Shown here: piece by piece, positions 32,794 through 40,503 of the stretch
How the letters are laid out: each line of letters begins with the position of its first letter
How positions within the stretch are numbered: position 1 is the stretch's first letter
Source of the DNA: an uncultured Acetatifactor sp.
Lineage (GTDB): Bacteria > Bacillota > Clostridia > Lachnospirales > Lachnospiraceae
Assembly (NCBI GenBank): GCA_910586835.1
Contig: CAJUJU010000038.1
Location: forward strand, 1-40,503
Reading direction: 5' to 3'
DNA length: 40,503 nucleotides
Position numbers and translations under genes: made by a program
Notes under the pieces: model-generated
Databases searched by the model: none
Seen by the model: the letters and a program-made list of their open reading frames with translations, nothing else
What the model was told of the DNA's origin: nothing

Positions 32794-34761
32794 TTACAAA
32801 TCTTTCGTGTGCAGGCACCGAATCGCATTCAACACCGCCAGCACCATGACTCCCACATCCGCAAAAATGGCAAGCCACATACCCGCTATACCAAACGCGC
32901 CAAGTACCAGACAGACCGCCTTCACCGCCAGGGCAAACACAATGTTTTCATAGACGATCCGCAGACATTTTCTAGATATGCGCATGGCCAGCGCAAGCTT
33001 CATGGGATTGTCGTCCATCAAAACAATATCCGCCGCTTCTATGGCCGCGTCGGAGCCCAGCGCTCCCATTGCCACACCGATATCCGCTCTGGAGAGAACC
33101 GGCGCATCGTTGATGCCGTCACCCACGAAAGCCAGGTTTGCTCCCGCCGCCTTTCCCGCCGAAGCCTTCACCTCCTGCAGCAGCTCCTCCACCACATTCA
33201 CCTTATCCTCCGGCAGAAGCTCGCTTCTCACTTCGTCAATCCCAAGCTCGCCCGCCACATGCTCCGCAACCGTCCTGCTGTCTCCGGTGAGCATCACCGT
33301 CTTTTTCACTCCGGCAGCCCGCAGCGCGGCAACCGCATCCGCCGACTGTTCCTTCACCACATCGGAAATCAGAATAAATCCGGCATAGCTTTCCTTTATC
33401 GCCACATGTACCACCGTGCCCACACCGACATGCTCCGGGCAGGACAGGCCGAGCTTTTTCATCAGTCTTGCATTTCCCGCCGAAACCTTCACCCCGTTCA
33501 CCGAGGCGGTCACGCCGTGTCCGCCGATCTCTTCAACATGGGCAATTCCCGTGCTGTCGATTTCTTTGCCATAAGCCTCCTTCAGGCTTCTGGAAATGGG
33601 ATGGTTGGAATAGCTCTCCGCACAGGCCGCATACTCCAACAGTTTTTCCTTCGCTTTTTGCGGGGACTGATTGTCCTGATCATCCGCAGCACACATCTGC
33701 TCAAAATCCCGGGAGGGGCAGATCTTTGATACCTCAAACACACCTTTGGTCAAAGTCCCCGTCTTGTCAAACACCACATACTTCGTCCGGGCCAGCGCCT
33801 CCAGATAATTAGAACCCTTCACCAGAATACCTCGGGCGCTGGCTCCTCCGATTCCTCCGAAGAAACTCAGCGGAATCGAGATGACCAGCGCACAGGGACA
33901 GCTGATCACCAGAAAAGTCAGCGCACGGATAATCCAGGTACTCCAGTTTCCCGCATTTCCCAGCAGCAGATTCACAACCGGCGGCGCAACAGCCAGCGCC
34001 AGAGCGCTGTAGCATACTGCCGGGGTGTAATACCGGGCAAACTTTGTAATAAAATTTTCCGACCTGGACTTTTTCATGCTGGAATTTTCCACCAGATCCA
34101 ATATTCTGGACACCGTAGATTCCCCAAACTCTCTGGTGGTCCGTATCCTCAGTAAGCCGGTGACATTTACACAGCCACTGATCACCTGATCCCCGGTCTT
34201 TACCTCTCTGGGCATGCTTTCTCCGGTCAGAGCAGCCGTGTTCAGCGTGGAACTCCCTTCCGTCACAATTCCGTCGATGGGTATTCTCTCCCCCGGCTGT
34301 ACGACGATCACGGTTCCCTGCGCCACCTCCTCGGGATCCACCTGCTCCAGGCTTCCGTTTTCGTTCTCAATATTGGCGTAATCCGGCCTGATATCCATCA
34401 GCGCCGCAATATTTCTCCGGCTCTTTCCCACTGCCACAGCCTGAAACAGCTCGCCAATCTGATAGAACAGCATCACGGCGACTCCCTCTGCGAACTCCCC
34501 TTCCTGCCCTCTTGTCTCGCTGTAAACGCCCAAAAGCATTGCGCCAACCGTAGCTACCGCCATCAGAAAGTTCTCGTCAAACACCTCGCCGTGCAGAATA
34601 CCCAGCACAGCCTTCCGGAGAATATCATAGCCTATCACCAGATATGGTACCATATACAGCGCAAACCTGAAATATCCCCTGGCAGGCACGAAGTGCAGAA
34701 CCACCATTAAAACCGATACCAAAATAATCCGATATAAAACTTTTTTCTGCTTTTTTGTCAT
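32794..34761 (-). CDS. P1B-type metal-transporting ATPase (Zn/Cd/Pb type), no HMA domain
   Basis: Heavy-metal efflux pump of the cytoplasmic membrane. It has TGES (179-182), the ion-binding CPC (288-290), phosphorylation site DKTGTLT (Asp332), GDGINDAP and a final helix pair with AVKAVCLVLG and FADVGVMVL. CPC combined with the Lys and Asp of these last helices is the P1B-2 pattern (ZntA/CadA; Zn, Cd, Pb). At 655 residues it lacks the N-terminal HMA metal-binding domain usual in the family; a separate HMA protein is encoded 66 nt upstream. The ATG has GGAGG 7 nt upstream. The pair shares one promoter with an ArsR-like operator. Confidence 0.94.
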   Translation of the reverse strand: MTKKQKKVLYRIILVSVLMVVLHFVPARGYFRFALYMVPYLVIGYDILRKAVLGILHGEVFDENFLMAVATVGAMLLGVYSETRGQEGEFAEGVAVMLFYQIGELFQAVAVGKSRRNIAALMDIRPDYANIENENGSLEQVDPEEVAQGTVIVVQPGERIPIDGIVTEGSSTLNTAALTGESMPREVKTGDQVISGCVNVTGLLRIRTTREFGESTVSRILDLVENSSMKKSRSENFITKFARYYTPAVCYSALALAVAPPVVNLLLGNAGNWSTWIIRALTFLVISCPCALVISIPLSFFGGIGGASARGILVKGSNYLEALARTKYVVFDKTGTLTKGVFEVSKICPSRDFEQMCAADDQDNQSPQKAKEKLLEYAACAESYSNHPISRSLKEAYGKEIDSTGIAHVEEIGGHGVTASVNGVKVSAGNARLMKKLGLSCPEHVGVGTVVHVAIKESYAGFILISDVVKEQSADAVAALRAAGVKKTVMLTGDSRTVAEHVAGELGIDEVRSELLPEDKVNVVEELLQEVKASAGKAAGANLAFVGDGINDAPVLSRADIGVAMGALGSDAAIEAADIVLMDDNPMKLALAMRISRKCLRIVYENIVFALAVKAVCLVLGAFGIAGMWLAIFADVGVMVLAVLNAIRCLHTKDL

Positions 34762-34827
34762 GTCTATACCTCCAGCCTGCTTTACCCTTCAATTCGGAGC
34801 GGCTGCCGTCTCGCCCTGCCGGGCGGC

Positions 34828-35049
34828 TCAGTCCAGAAATATTTCGCAGTCGTCCTCCACCTTTTTGCACGCCTTAACCACTGCATTCATCACCGCTCTT
34901 TCATCTGCACCTTCGGCAAACTCCACCTTCATCTTCTGTGTCATAAAGCTTACCGCCGCTTCCTGCACTCCCTCCACTTTCCTGGTGGCTTCCTCCATCT
35001 TCAGAGCACAGTTTGCACAATCCACTTCGATCTTATAAGTTTTTTTCAT
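34828..35049 (-). CDS. free-standing HMA-domain (heavy-metal-associated) protein
   Basis: A 73-residue ferredoxin-like metallochaperone or detached HMA domain. The metal site is CANC (Cys11, Cys14) in VDCANCALKMEE, followed by the usual VEGVQEAAVSFMTQKMKVEF. The C-terminus is acidic (EDDCEIFLD) with one more Cys. HMA domains of this kind deliver or sense soft metal ions. It lies directly before a P1B ATPase that lacks its own HMA domain, so it probably supplies that function in trans. The ATG has GGAGAGG 6 nt upstream. Confidence 0.93.
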   Translation of the reverse strand: MKKTYKIEVDCANCALKMEEATRKVEGVQEAAVSFMTQKMKVEFAEGADERAVMNAVVKACKKVEDDCEIFLD

Positions 35050-35086
35050 TTACACCCTCTCCTTTACAAGCACTTGTGTTGAACGC

Positions 35087-35136
35087 ATGAATAACTGTTC
35101 ATATGTTTATACTACCACAAATTTCAGCAATGTCAA
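35087..35136 (-). promoter_or_regulatory. metal-efflux promoter with ArsR/SmtB-like operator
   Basis: Minus strand: perfect -35 TTGACA (35131-35136), 16-nt spacer, -10 TAGTAT (35109-35114). From the expected start of transcription runs ATGAACAGTTATTCAT (35087-35102), an imperfect palindrome of the ATGAA...TTCAT type bound by ArsR/SmtB metal repressors such as CzrA. A repressor here would block transcription until metal binds; no such regulator gene is in the window. Confidence 0.7.
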
Positions 35137-35156
35137 TACTCTATTTCACCGTACAG

Positions 35157-35199
35157 AAAAAGAACCGGTGCAAAGCTTTTCAATCCCTGCACCGGGTTC
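35157..35199 (-). terminator. rho-independent terminator of the clpX-like transcript
   Basis: An 11-bp stem with one bulged G (35162-35172 with 35188-35199) is followed on the minus strand by TTTTT. It lies 287 nt beyond the clpX-like stop, so the small reading frames in between are part of that transcript. Confidence 0.85.
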
Positions 35200-35256
35200 C
35201 TGTTTTCGCCCCCGGAAAATAAGCGCATCATGGCCGCACTTCTGCAGACCGGCGTG

Positions 35257-35469
35257 TTAATGACTGCACGTCCCAACCTTTTGCACAAACTCCTCCACGC
35301 TTTCCGCATGAGCTGCAATTGACAGCCATTCCGATAAAATATCCTCCCGGCTCTGTCCGCAGCTCGGCTCATGACCTTAACCTCCCTGATAGCCTCCAAA
35401 TTCCCCGGATTTACCGCCTTTATCCTTTGCGTACAGGAAATTATATCCCTGTACGGAGCCTGCTGTCAT
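35257..35469 (-). pseudogene. small reading frame(s) downstream of the clpX-like gene, apparently broken
   Basis: The 436-bp gap between clpX-like and HMA genes holds a frame beginning ATG at 35469, 16 nt after the clpX-like stop. It reads 30 codons (MTAGSVQGYNFLYAKDKGGK then SGEFGGYQGG), meets a TAA at 35377-35379, and stays open in the same frame for 39 more codons (GHEPSCGQSREDILSEWLSI then AAHAESVEEFVQKVGTCSH) to a stop at 35257. The second part looks protein-like but has no start of its own. GGGAGG lies 7 nt before an ATG at 35371-35373, in another frame; one lost base there would join them. It is transcribed with clpX, since the terminator lies beyond. Non-coding leader or decay are both possible. 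Confidence 0.3.
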
Positions 35470-35485
35470 AGTGAATTCTCTGCCC

Positions 35486-37078
35486 CTATTTATCCTGGCG
35501 TTCGGTATCCGGGAAAACCACTCCCTGCTCCCCGGGCTCCTGTGTATGTTCCGGAAGAGACGGTGTCTTGTCCTCCAGGAACTGATTGCCGCGAATTTCA
35601 ATAACCGGTCCGCCTGTCCCCTGGATGTATTCCCGGGTTATGGTAACCCGTCCAATGTTGTCATCCTTGGGAATTTCATACATGATATCCAGCATAAAGT
35701 CCTCGATTATGGAGCGCAATGCCCTGGCTCCGGTATCCCGCTTCATCGCCTTTTCCGCAATTGCTTTCAACGAATCATCTGTAAATTCCAGCTTGACCTC
35801 ATCCAACTCCAGAAGCTTCTGATATTGTTTTAGAATGGCGTTTTTCGGCTCCTTCAGAATCTTAACCATCATCTCCTCCGAAAGGCCCTCCAGGGTATAA
35901 ATAATCGGCAAGCGACCGATAAACTCCGGAATCATGCCAAACTTACGAATGTCCTCCACCGTCACTCTGGAAAGGATATTCTTGTCCTTATCATATTTGT
36001 CCTTCAGCTCGGAATTAAAACCGATGGAAGCAGTCTTCGTCAGCCGTTCCTTGATAATATCTTCCAGATCAGGGAATGCGCCGCCGCAGATGAACAGAAT
36101 ATTCCTGGTGTTCACCGTAGCCAGCGGCACCATGGCGTTCTTGCTGTTGGCTCCCACGGGCACCTCCACCTCCGCGCCCTCCAAAAGCTTCAGCATTCCC
36201 TGCTGTACGCTCTCTCCGCTGACGTCCCGGGTGTTGGTGTTTTTCTTCTTGGCGATCTTGTCTATCTCATCAATAAAAATAATTCCCTGCTCTGCCCTCT
36301 CCACATCGTTGTCTGCTGCCGCAAGAAGCTTTGAGACCACGGACTCAATATCGTCTCCGATATATCCGGCCTCCGTCAGGGAGGTGGCATCCGCGATGGC
36401 AAGGGGCACGTCCAGCAATTTCGCCAGCGTCTTCACCAGATAGGTCTTACCGCAGCCGGTGGGCCCGATCATCAGCATATTAGATTTTTCAATCTCAATG
36501 TTATCCATGGTATTGGTGGCAACCCTCTTATAATGGTTGTACACTGCCACGGAAATCACCTTTTTCGCATGCTCCTGTCCCACCACATACTCGTCCAGAC
36601 TGGCTTTAATCCTGTGGGGCGCGGGGATGTTCCGGATATTCAAAACCGGCTCCTCACCCTCTTTTTTCTTCTTTTTCTTCAGCTTCTGCTTGTTGGGAAT
36701 GCCTCCGTCCCCCTGAAGATCAGCCAGATTGACAAAGCTGATGTTGGGGAATCCCCCCTGGCGGGTTATCTCATCCATCTCCCGCTGAAACTGGGGATTG
36801 GTCAGCATCCCCTGATAGTCGAACTGGCTGACTGCATCCATGGTCTTGTGCATACAGTCGTCACAGACACAGATGTTATTGGGCATTCTGAACATTTTTC
36901 CGGCCTTGCTCTCCGGGCGGCGGCAGATAAAACACACATCCTCATACTCGCTGTTATCGCTCTTTCCTGCCTTCTTAGTGCTGGAAGCATCGCCGTGATT
37001 TTCTGTCAGCGCATCCTCCTTCAGTTCCTCCGCTCCTCTGTCGGCCTCTTTATCATTTTCATCATAGAAATCAGACAT
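35486..37078 (-). CDS. ClpX-like AAA+ unfoldase with extended N-terminus
   Basis: AAA+ unfoldase of the ClpX family. After an acidic 45-residue N-terminus comes a zinc-binding domain (Cys49, Cys52, Cys72, Cys75). A 60-residue linker with a Lys run (133-139) leads to the AAA module: Walker A GPTGCGKT (205-212), Walker B IIFIDE (266-271), pore-loop residues GYIGDD, and RDTGARALRSI sensor 2. The IGF tripeptide (352-354) that docks on ClpP is kept. At 530 residues it is about 100 longer than standard ClpX, and no clpP is adjacent, so it may be a second, specialised copy. Acidic Pro/Glu-rich residues end it. The ATG is followed by its own ribosome context and promoter. Confidence 0.88.
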   Translation of the reverse strand: MSDFYDENDKEADRGAEELKEDALTENHGDASSTKKAGKSDNSEYEDVCFICRRPESKAGKMFRMPNNICVCDDCMHKTMDAVSQFDYQGMLTNPQFQREMDEITRQGGFPNISFVNLADLQGDGGIPNKQKLKKKKKKEGEEPVLNIRNIPAPHRIKASLDEYVVGQEHAKKVISVAVYNHYKRVATNTMDNIEIEKSNMLMIGPTGCGKTYLVKTLAKLLDVPLAIADATSLTEAGYIGDDIESVVSKLLAAADNDVERAEQGIIFIDEIDKIAKKKNTNTRDVSGESVQQGMLKLLEGAEVEVPVGANSKNAMVPLATVNTRNILFICGGAFPDLEDIIKERLTKTASIGFNSELKDKYDKDKNILSRVTVEDIRKFGMIPEFIGRLPIIYTLEGLSEEMMVKILKEPKNAILKQYQKLLELDEVKLEFTDDSLKAIAEKAMKRDTGARALRSIIEDFMLDIMYEIPKDDNIGRVTITREYIQGTGGPVIEIRGNQFLEDKTPSLPEHTQEPGEQGVVFPDTERQDK

Positions 37079-37147
37079 ATTCCCTCATTTCCGCAGGCAT
37101 CTGCTTCCGTCGCTTCTGCCGCTTCCTCTTTTTCCTTATCTGGTAAA

Positions 37148-37176
37148 AGTATACTTGAAAAATCGTTTCCACACAA
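37148..37176 (-). promoter_or_regulatory. probable promoter of the clpX-like gene
   Basis: Minus strand: -10 TATACT (37148-37153), five of six matches, with TTGTGT (37171-37176) 17 nt upstream as a weak -35. It lies between the HtrA terminator and the gene. Confidence 0.6.
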
Positions 37177-37195
37177 GTTAACTTTTTCTAAACCG

Positions 37196-37233
37196 AAAAA
37201 CATCCCGGTGCAGGCCTACGCCCCTCCGGGATG
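37196..37233 (-). terminator. rho-independent terminator of the HtrA-like gene
   Basis: Stem CATCCCGG/CCGGGATG (8 bp, 17-nt loop) followed on the minus strand by TTTTT, 17 nt after the stop codon. Confidence 0.88.
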
Positions 37234-37249
37234 CTTTTCCTTGTTATGA

Positions 37250-38602
37250 TCAGTCAGCAGGTCTGTGACCGAGCGTGATCTCCAGATCCAGCGTCTGATA
37301 TTCGCCGTTGACCAGTCGCTTTACCGTAACCGTCGCAGTCTCTCCCGCCCGGAAGTACTGCAGTGTATCCTGCAGCTCGGTGGCACTGGTAATCCTCTGT
37401 CCGTCGAACTTGACGATAATATCTCCCTTGAAGATTCCCGCAGCCTCCGCAGCGCTTCCCGGCGTCACTTCTATTACGGACACCCCCTTGGGCATATCAT
37501 ACATACCTGCAATCTCATCCGTTACCGCCTGCATGACAATACCCATATAACCCATATCGCTCTCTTCCACCTTGTCGGTTCTGGTCTGCCGCTCCATGAG
37601 CTCTGAAATGATCGGGCTGGCAGCGCTGATGGGTATGGCATATCCCATGCCCTCCACGGTACTGCCGTCAATCCTTGCCGCATTGATGCCGATCACCTCA
37701 CCGTTTACATTCAGCAGTGCTCCTCCCGAATTTCCATGGTTGATGGCCGCGTTGGTCTGAATATAGGTTCCCGTGGAACCGTCCTCGGTCGTCATCTGAC
37801 GATTCAGTGCACTGACAATACCGTTTGTCACGGACTGCCCGTAGCCCAGCGCATTGCCGATTGCCACCACCGGCTCGCCCAGCTTCAGATTATCGCTGTC
37901 GCCCAGTCTGGCCACCGTGATGGCATCCCTGGTTGCGTCGTCCAGACTGGAAAGCGGTACGGCCACTACGGCCAGATCCATATCCGCATCCACTCCCTTG
38001 ACTACCGCCTCGAAACTTTGCTCATTGATAAAAGTAATCTCCAGGCTGGTGGAATCCTCCACCACATGATTGTTGGTCACGATCAGCAGTTCTTCGTCCG
38101 TCTCTCCCACGATAATGCCGGAACCGCTGCCCACTCCCGGCTGGCTGTAGCTCTGCCCCCAGAAATTTCTGCCCGTTGAGACATAATTATTGATGATGGA
38201 TACCATGGCTGGCATCACTTCCTCCACCATGTCGGAAATATCATCCTGCACATAGGTTACATAGGAGGCCGTACCGCCGGTCTGCGGAGCCGAGAGCACA
38301 GGAGGCTGAACCGTCACGCTTCCGCTGCTGTTCACCTGTGAAAGCTGACCCGTGCCCAGCTGTACCGCATAAAACCCAAGACCGGAAAACAGACCAAAGC
38401 ACAGCCCAAGGCTGACACTGACCATCACCTTCCCCAGAAAACCGTTCCTCTGTCTGGGTTCCTTCTTCTTTTTCTCTTTCTTGTTTCCGGTGCTGCCGCC
38501 GCCCTGGGACAATTCCTCCACAGAACGGGCGGTATAATCAAAATAAGGACTGCTGCCGCTCTCCACAGCACTGTCGCCCGAATAAATTTCATTTTCGTAC
38601 AT
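37250..38602 (-). CDS. HtrA/DegP-like S1C serine protease with PDZ domain
   Basis: Membrane-anchored quality-control protease acting outside the cytoplasm. A charged cytoplasmic N-terminus (1-55, Lys-rich near 41-52) precedes one membrane helix (58-80) and a Ser/Gln linker. The trypsin-like domain has His179 (TNNHVVED), Asp209 (ADMDLAVV) and Ser292 (GNSGGALL). One PDZ domain follows (about 345-440, YMGIVMQ... GDIIVKFDGQRI). The layout matches HtrA of Gram-positive bacteria and 450 residues is usual. It is a single-gene unit ended by a terminator. A TTTTCACA octamer upstream recalls the CssRS-controlled htrA genes of Bacillus, suggesting induction by secretion stress. Confidence 0.94.
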   Translation of the reverse strand: MYENEIYSGDSAVESGSSPYFDYTARSVEELSQGGGSTGNKKEKKKKEPRQRNGFLGKVMVSVSLGLCFGLFSGLGFYAVQLGTGQLSQVNSSGSVTVQPPVLSAPQTGGTASYVTYVQDDISDMVEEVMPAMVSIINNYVSTGRNFWGQSYSQPGVGSGSGIIVGETDEELLIVTNNHVVEDSTSLEITFINEQSFEAVVKGVDADMDLAVVAVPLSSLDDATRDAITVARLGDSDNLKLGEPVVAIGNALGYGQSVTNGIVSALNRQMTTEDGSTGTYIQTNAAINHGNSGGALLNVNGEVIGINAARIDGSTVEGMGYAIPISAASPIISELMERQTRTDKVEESDMGYMGIVMQAVTDEIAGMYDMPKGVSVIEVTPGSAAEAAGIFKGDIIVKFDGQRITSATELQDTLQYFRAGETATVTVKRLVNGEYQTLDLEITLGHRPAD

Positions 38603-38657
38603 GATTGATTACCTCTCTTCCCTGATTGATGTCCAGGCAATTGCCTGTTGATTGATA

Positions 38658-38707
38658 TCTATAGAGTACCTGTCAATTGTGACGAAATTGTGTTTATGTT
38701 GTGAAAA
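38658..38707 (-). promoter_or_regulatory. upstream region of the HtrA-like gene with TCACA repeats
   Basis: Minus strand TTTTCACA (38700-38707), the octamer linked to CssR control of htrA in Bacillus, is followed at a 22-nt period by TTCGTCACA (38678-38686). A TTGACA lies at 38671-38676 and TATAGA at 38658-38663, but they are too close to serve together, so the promoter proper is unclear. Confidence 0.4.
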
Positions 38708-38736
38708 GAATAAGAAGATTTTCCGGGCGTTCTTCT
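38704..38736 (-). terminator. possible weak terminator of glmS
   Basis: AGAAGA/TCTTCT stem with a 12-nt loop (38713-38718 with 38731-38736), beginning at the glmS stop codon and followed on the minus strand by TATTCTTTTC. The stem is short and A/T-rich, so strength is doubtful. Confidence 0.4.
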
Positions 38737-40503
38737 CACTCCACTGTAACGGACTTTGCCAGATTTCTTGGCTTATCTACATCACAGCCTCTTCCCACCG
38801 CAATATAATAGGCAAAAAGCTGCAGCGGAATGATAGCCAGGGAGTTTGTAAAGAAAGGATTGGTGGGCGGAATATAGACCACATAGTCCGATGCCTTTTC
38901 AATCGCCCTGTTTTCTTCGTTTGTCACGGCCATGACAAATGCTCCTCTGGCCTTCACCTCCACTATATTGCTGATGGTCTTCTGATAGAGAATCGGCTGG
39001 GTGGAAAGCGCCACCACCAGCGTACCGTCCTCGATCAGAGAAATGGTACCGTGCTTCAGCTCACCCGCGGCATACGCCTCGGAATGAATATAGGAGATCT
39101 CCTTCAGCTTCAGCGAACCCTCCAGCGAGATGGCGTAGTCGATTCCACGCCCGATAAAGAAAATATCCCTGGCTCCCAGATAACGGCTGGCAAAATGCTG
39201 TATTTTCTGTTTCTGCCCCAGAAGCAGCTCAATCTGATCCGGAAGACAGCGCAGATCCGACAACAGACGGCAAAATTCTCTTTCCTCCACACAGCCTCTG
39301 ACCTTTGCAAATTTCATGGCAAGCATATACAGCGCTGTCAGCTGTGCACTGTATGCTTTCGTGGTAGCCACGGCAATTTCCGGGCCGGCCCAGGTATACA
39401 GGCAGGCATCCGCCTCCCTGGCAATGGAGCTTCCCACTACATTGACGATTCCCAGCACCCGAAACCCTCTGGCTTTGGATTCCCGAAGCGCCGCCAATGT
39501 ATCCGCCGTCTCCCCGGACTGGCTGATGACAATCACCATACTTCCCTCTTCCATTATGGGATCCCGATAACGGAACTCGCTGGCAACATCCACCTCCACA
39601 GGTATCCGCGCCATCCCTTCCAGCACATATTTTCCCGTAACACCGGCATGATAAGCGGAACCGCACGCCACAATATGAATTTTTCTCACTGCCCTGAGCT
39701 CCTCGTCGCTCATGTTCAGTTCCTCGATTACAATGTCGTTATTCCGGATTCTGGGGGAGATGGTGTCCGCAATGGTTCTGGGCTGTTCATACATTTCCTT
39801 CAGCATGAAATGCTCATACCCGGCTTTTTCCGCCGCATCCGCATCCCAGTCTATTGTGACGGCTTCCTTGGTCAGCTCCTCCTCATCCACGGAGTAAAAG
39901 CGCAGCCCGTCCCCGCGGAGCACGGCCACTTCCTGATTGTCCGGGTAAAACACGGTTCTGGTAAACTTGAGAATGGCGGGAACATCCGATGCGATAAAGC
40001 AGCCTCCCTTGTTCTGTCCCACAATCAGCGGGCTGTCCTTCCTGGCCGCGTAGATTTCATCCGGATGATCCGCAAACAGAATACCCAGCGCATAGGAGCC
40101 CTCCACCCTGTGCAGCACCTTGGTCACTGCCTCCAGGGGATTTCCCTTATAATAGTAATCCAGCAGGTGTGCCAGCACCTCCGTATCCGTCTCGGAGACA
40201 AACTCATATCCCCTGTCCGTCATTTTCTTTTTCAGCGCAATATAGTTCTCAATAATCCCGTTGTGTACGACGGCGATGGTTCCTGCCTGGTTGGTATGAG
40301 GGTGCGCGTTTCTGTCGCTGGGCGCTCCGTGGGTGGCCCATCTGGTATGGCCGATCCCGGCCCTGCCGGGCAACGTCTCTCCGCCCCGGGTAAGATTCTC
40401 CAACACCTTCAGACGACCGATTGCCTTCCTCGTCACAATCCTTTCCCCGTCATATACGGCAAGCCCCGCCGAATCATACCCTCTGTATTCCAGCCTGGCC
40501 AGC
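38736..40503 (-). CDS. glmS: glutamine-fructose-6-phosphate aminotransferase, 5' end outside the window
   Basis: Makes glucosamine-6-phosphate from fructose-6-phosphate and glutamine, the entry step to amino sugars and the cell wall. The visible frame is open to the window edge and begins LARLEYRGYDSAGLAV, so roughly 20 N-terminal residues including the catalytic Cys1 are missing from view. The glutaminase domain shows TRWATHGAPSDRNAHPH and VHNGIIENY; two SIS domains follow (ACGSAYHAG, SQSGETADT, then the C-terminal copy), ending DKPRNLAKSVTVE, as in all GlmS. Because the 5' end is outside, any glmS ribozyme cannot be checked here. Confidence 0.97.
   Translation of the reverse strand, partial: LARLEYRGYDSAGLAVYDGERIVTRKAIGRLKVLENLTRGGETLPGRAGIGHTRWATHGAPSDRNAHPHTNQAGTIAVVHNGIIENYIALKKKMTDRGYEFVSETDTEVLAHLLDYYYKGNPLEAVTKVLHRVEGSYALGILFADHPDEIYAARKDSPLIVGQNKGGCFIASDVPAILKFTRTVFYPDNQEVAVLRGDGLRFYSVDEEELTKEAVTIDWDADAAEKAGYEHFMLKEMYEQPRTIADTISPRIRNNDIVIEELNMSDEELRAVRKIHIVACGSAYHAGVTGKYVLEGMARIPVEVDVASEFRYRDPIMEEGSMVIVISQSGETADTLAALRESKARGFRVLGIVNVVGSSIAREADACLYTWAGPEIAVATTKAYSAQLTALYMLAMKFAKVRGCVEEREFCRLLSDLRCLPDQIELLLGQKQKIQHFASRYLGARDIFFIGRGIDYAISLEGSLKLKEISYIHSEAYAAGELKHGTISLIEDGTLVVALSTQPILYQKTISNIVEVKARGAFVMAVTNEENRAIEKASDYVVYIPPTNPFFTNSLAIIPLQLFAYYIAVGRGCDVDKPRNLAKSVTVE

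Noticed and set aside
35133..35399. 88-codon minus-strand frame between clpX-like and HMA genes
   Set aside because: It reads straight through the clpX-transcript terminator and into the metal promoter, and its composition (Arg-rich, no domain) is not protein-like. The GGGAGG near its internal ATG is noted in the small-frame entry.
38648..38676. TTGACA at 38671-38676 as the HtrA -35 box
   Set aside because: No acceptable -10 lies 16-18 nt downstream; TATAGA is only 7 nt away. The region was kept as a weak regulatory entry.
1..40503. tRNA, rRNA, riboswitch or insertion sequence
   Set aside because: I looked for cloverleaf ends, rRNA-like stretches, known riboswitch cores and transposase motifs and saw none; a covariance-model search would be needed to exclude small RNAs.

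Overview
The window reads as a chromosomal segment of a spore-forming, moderate-GC Clostridia, most likely a gut Lachnospiraceae. The pointers are a CotS-type spore-coat gene, a Csp-like S8 protease, PadR/DUF2812 and LytTR/DUF3021 transporter operons, strong AGGAGG-type ribosome sites with frequent TTG and GTG starts, and consensus TTGACA/TATAAT promoters. This placement is inference from gene content; no rRNA or tRNA was found. Every gene I can support lies on the minus strand, so transcription runs from high to low coordinates.

Layout from the right-hand (upstream) end: the body of glmS (its first codons lie beyond the window); an HtrA-like protease; a ClpX-like unfoldase followed by an odd, apparently broken small reading frame; a two-gene metal-efflux operon (a free HMA-domain protein plus a P1B-type ATPase lacking its own HMA domain) behind a promoter with an ArsR-like operator; an AT-richer operon of three related multi-pass membrane proteins of the GT-C/PTPS-related type; a ZIP transporter plus histidine phosphatase; a chemotaxis receptor; a short-chain dehydrogenase; and a cytoplasmic GH20 hexosaminidase.

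The middle holds two independently regulated ABC-2 exporter operons: LytTR-DUF3021-ATPase-permease, with a 21-bp-period direct repeat just upstream of its promoter, and PadR-DUF2812-ATPase-permease, with nested palindromes just downstream of its -10. Next come a small DAK/FakA-type C-terminal-domain protein and a subtilisin-like protease whose ribosome site lies in the 3' arm of a terminator-like hairpin. A two-gene RloA/RloB (AbiL-like) ATPase-effector cassette, a probable phage-defence system, follows.

The left third is mostly housekeeping: an M3 oligoendopeptidase, a large palindromic intergenic element, a membrane-anchored parvulin-like foldase with an acidic repeat tail, a Cof-type HAD phosphatase, the CCA-adding enzyme, a CotS-like kinase-fold protein with a PEGA lipoprotein, and HU. 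The strongest candidates for new biology are the RloA/RloB pair, the three-paralogue GT-C locus, the LytTR direct-repeat promoter, the RBS-sequestering hairpin ahead of the S8 protease, and the split HMA/P1B-ATPase operon.
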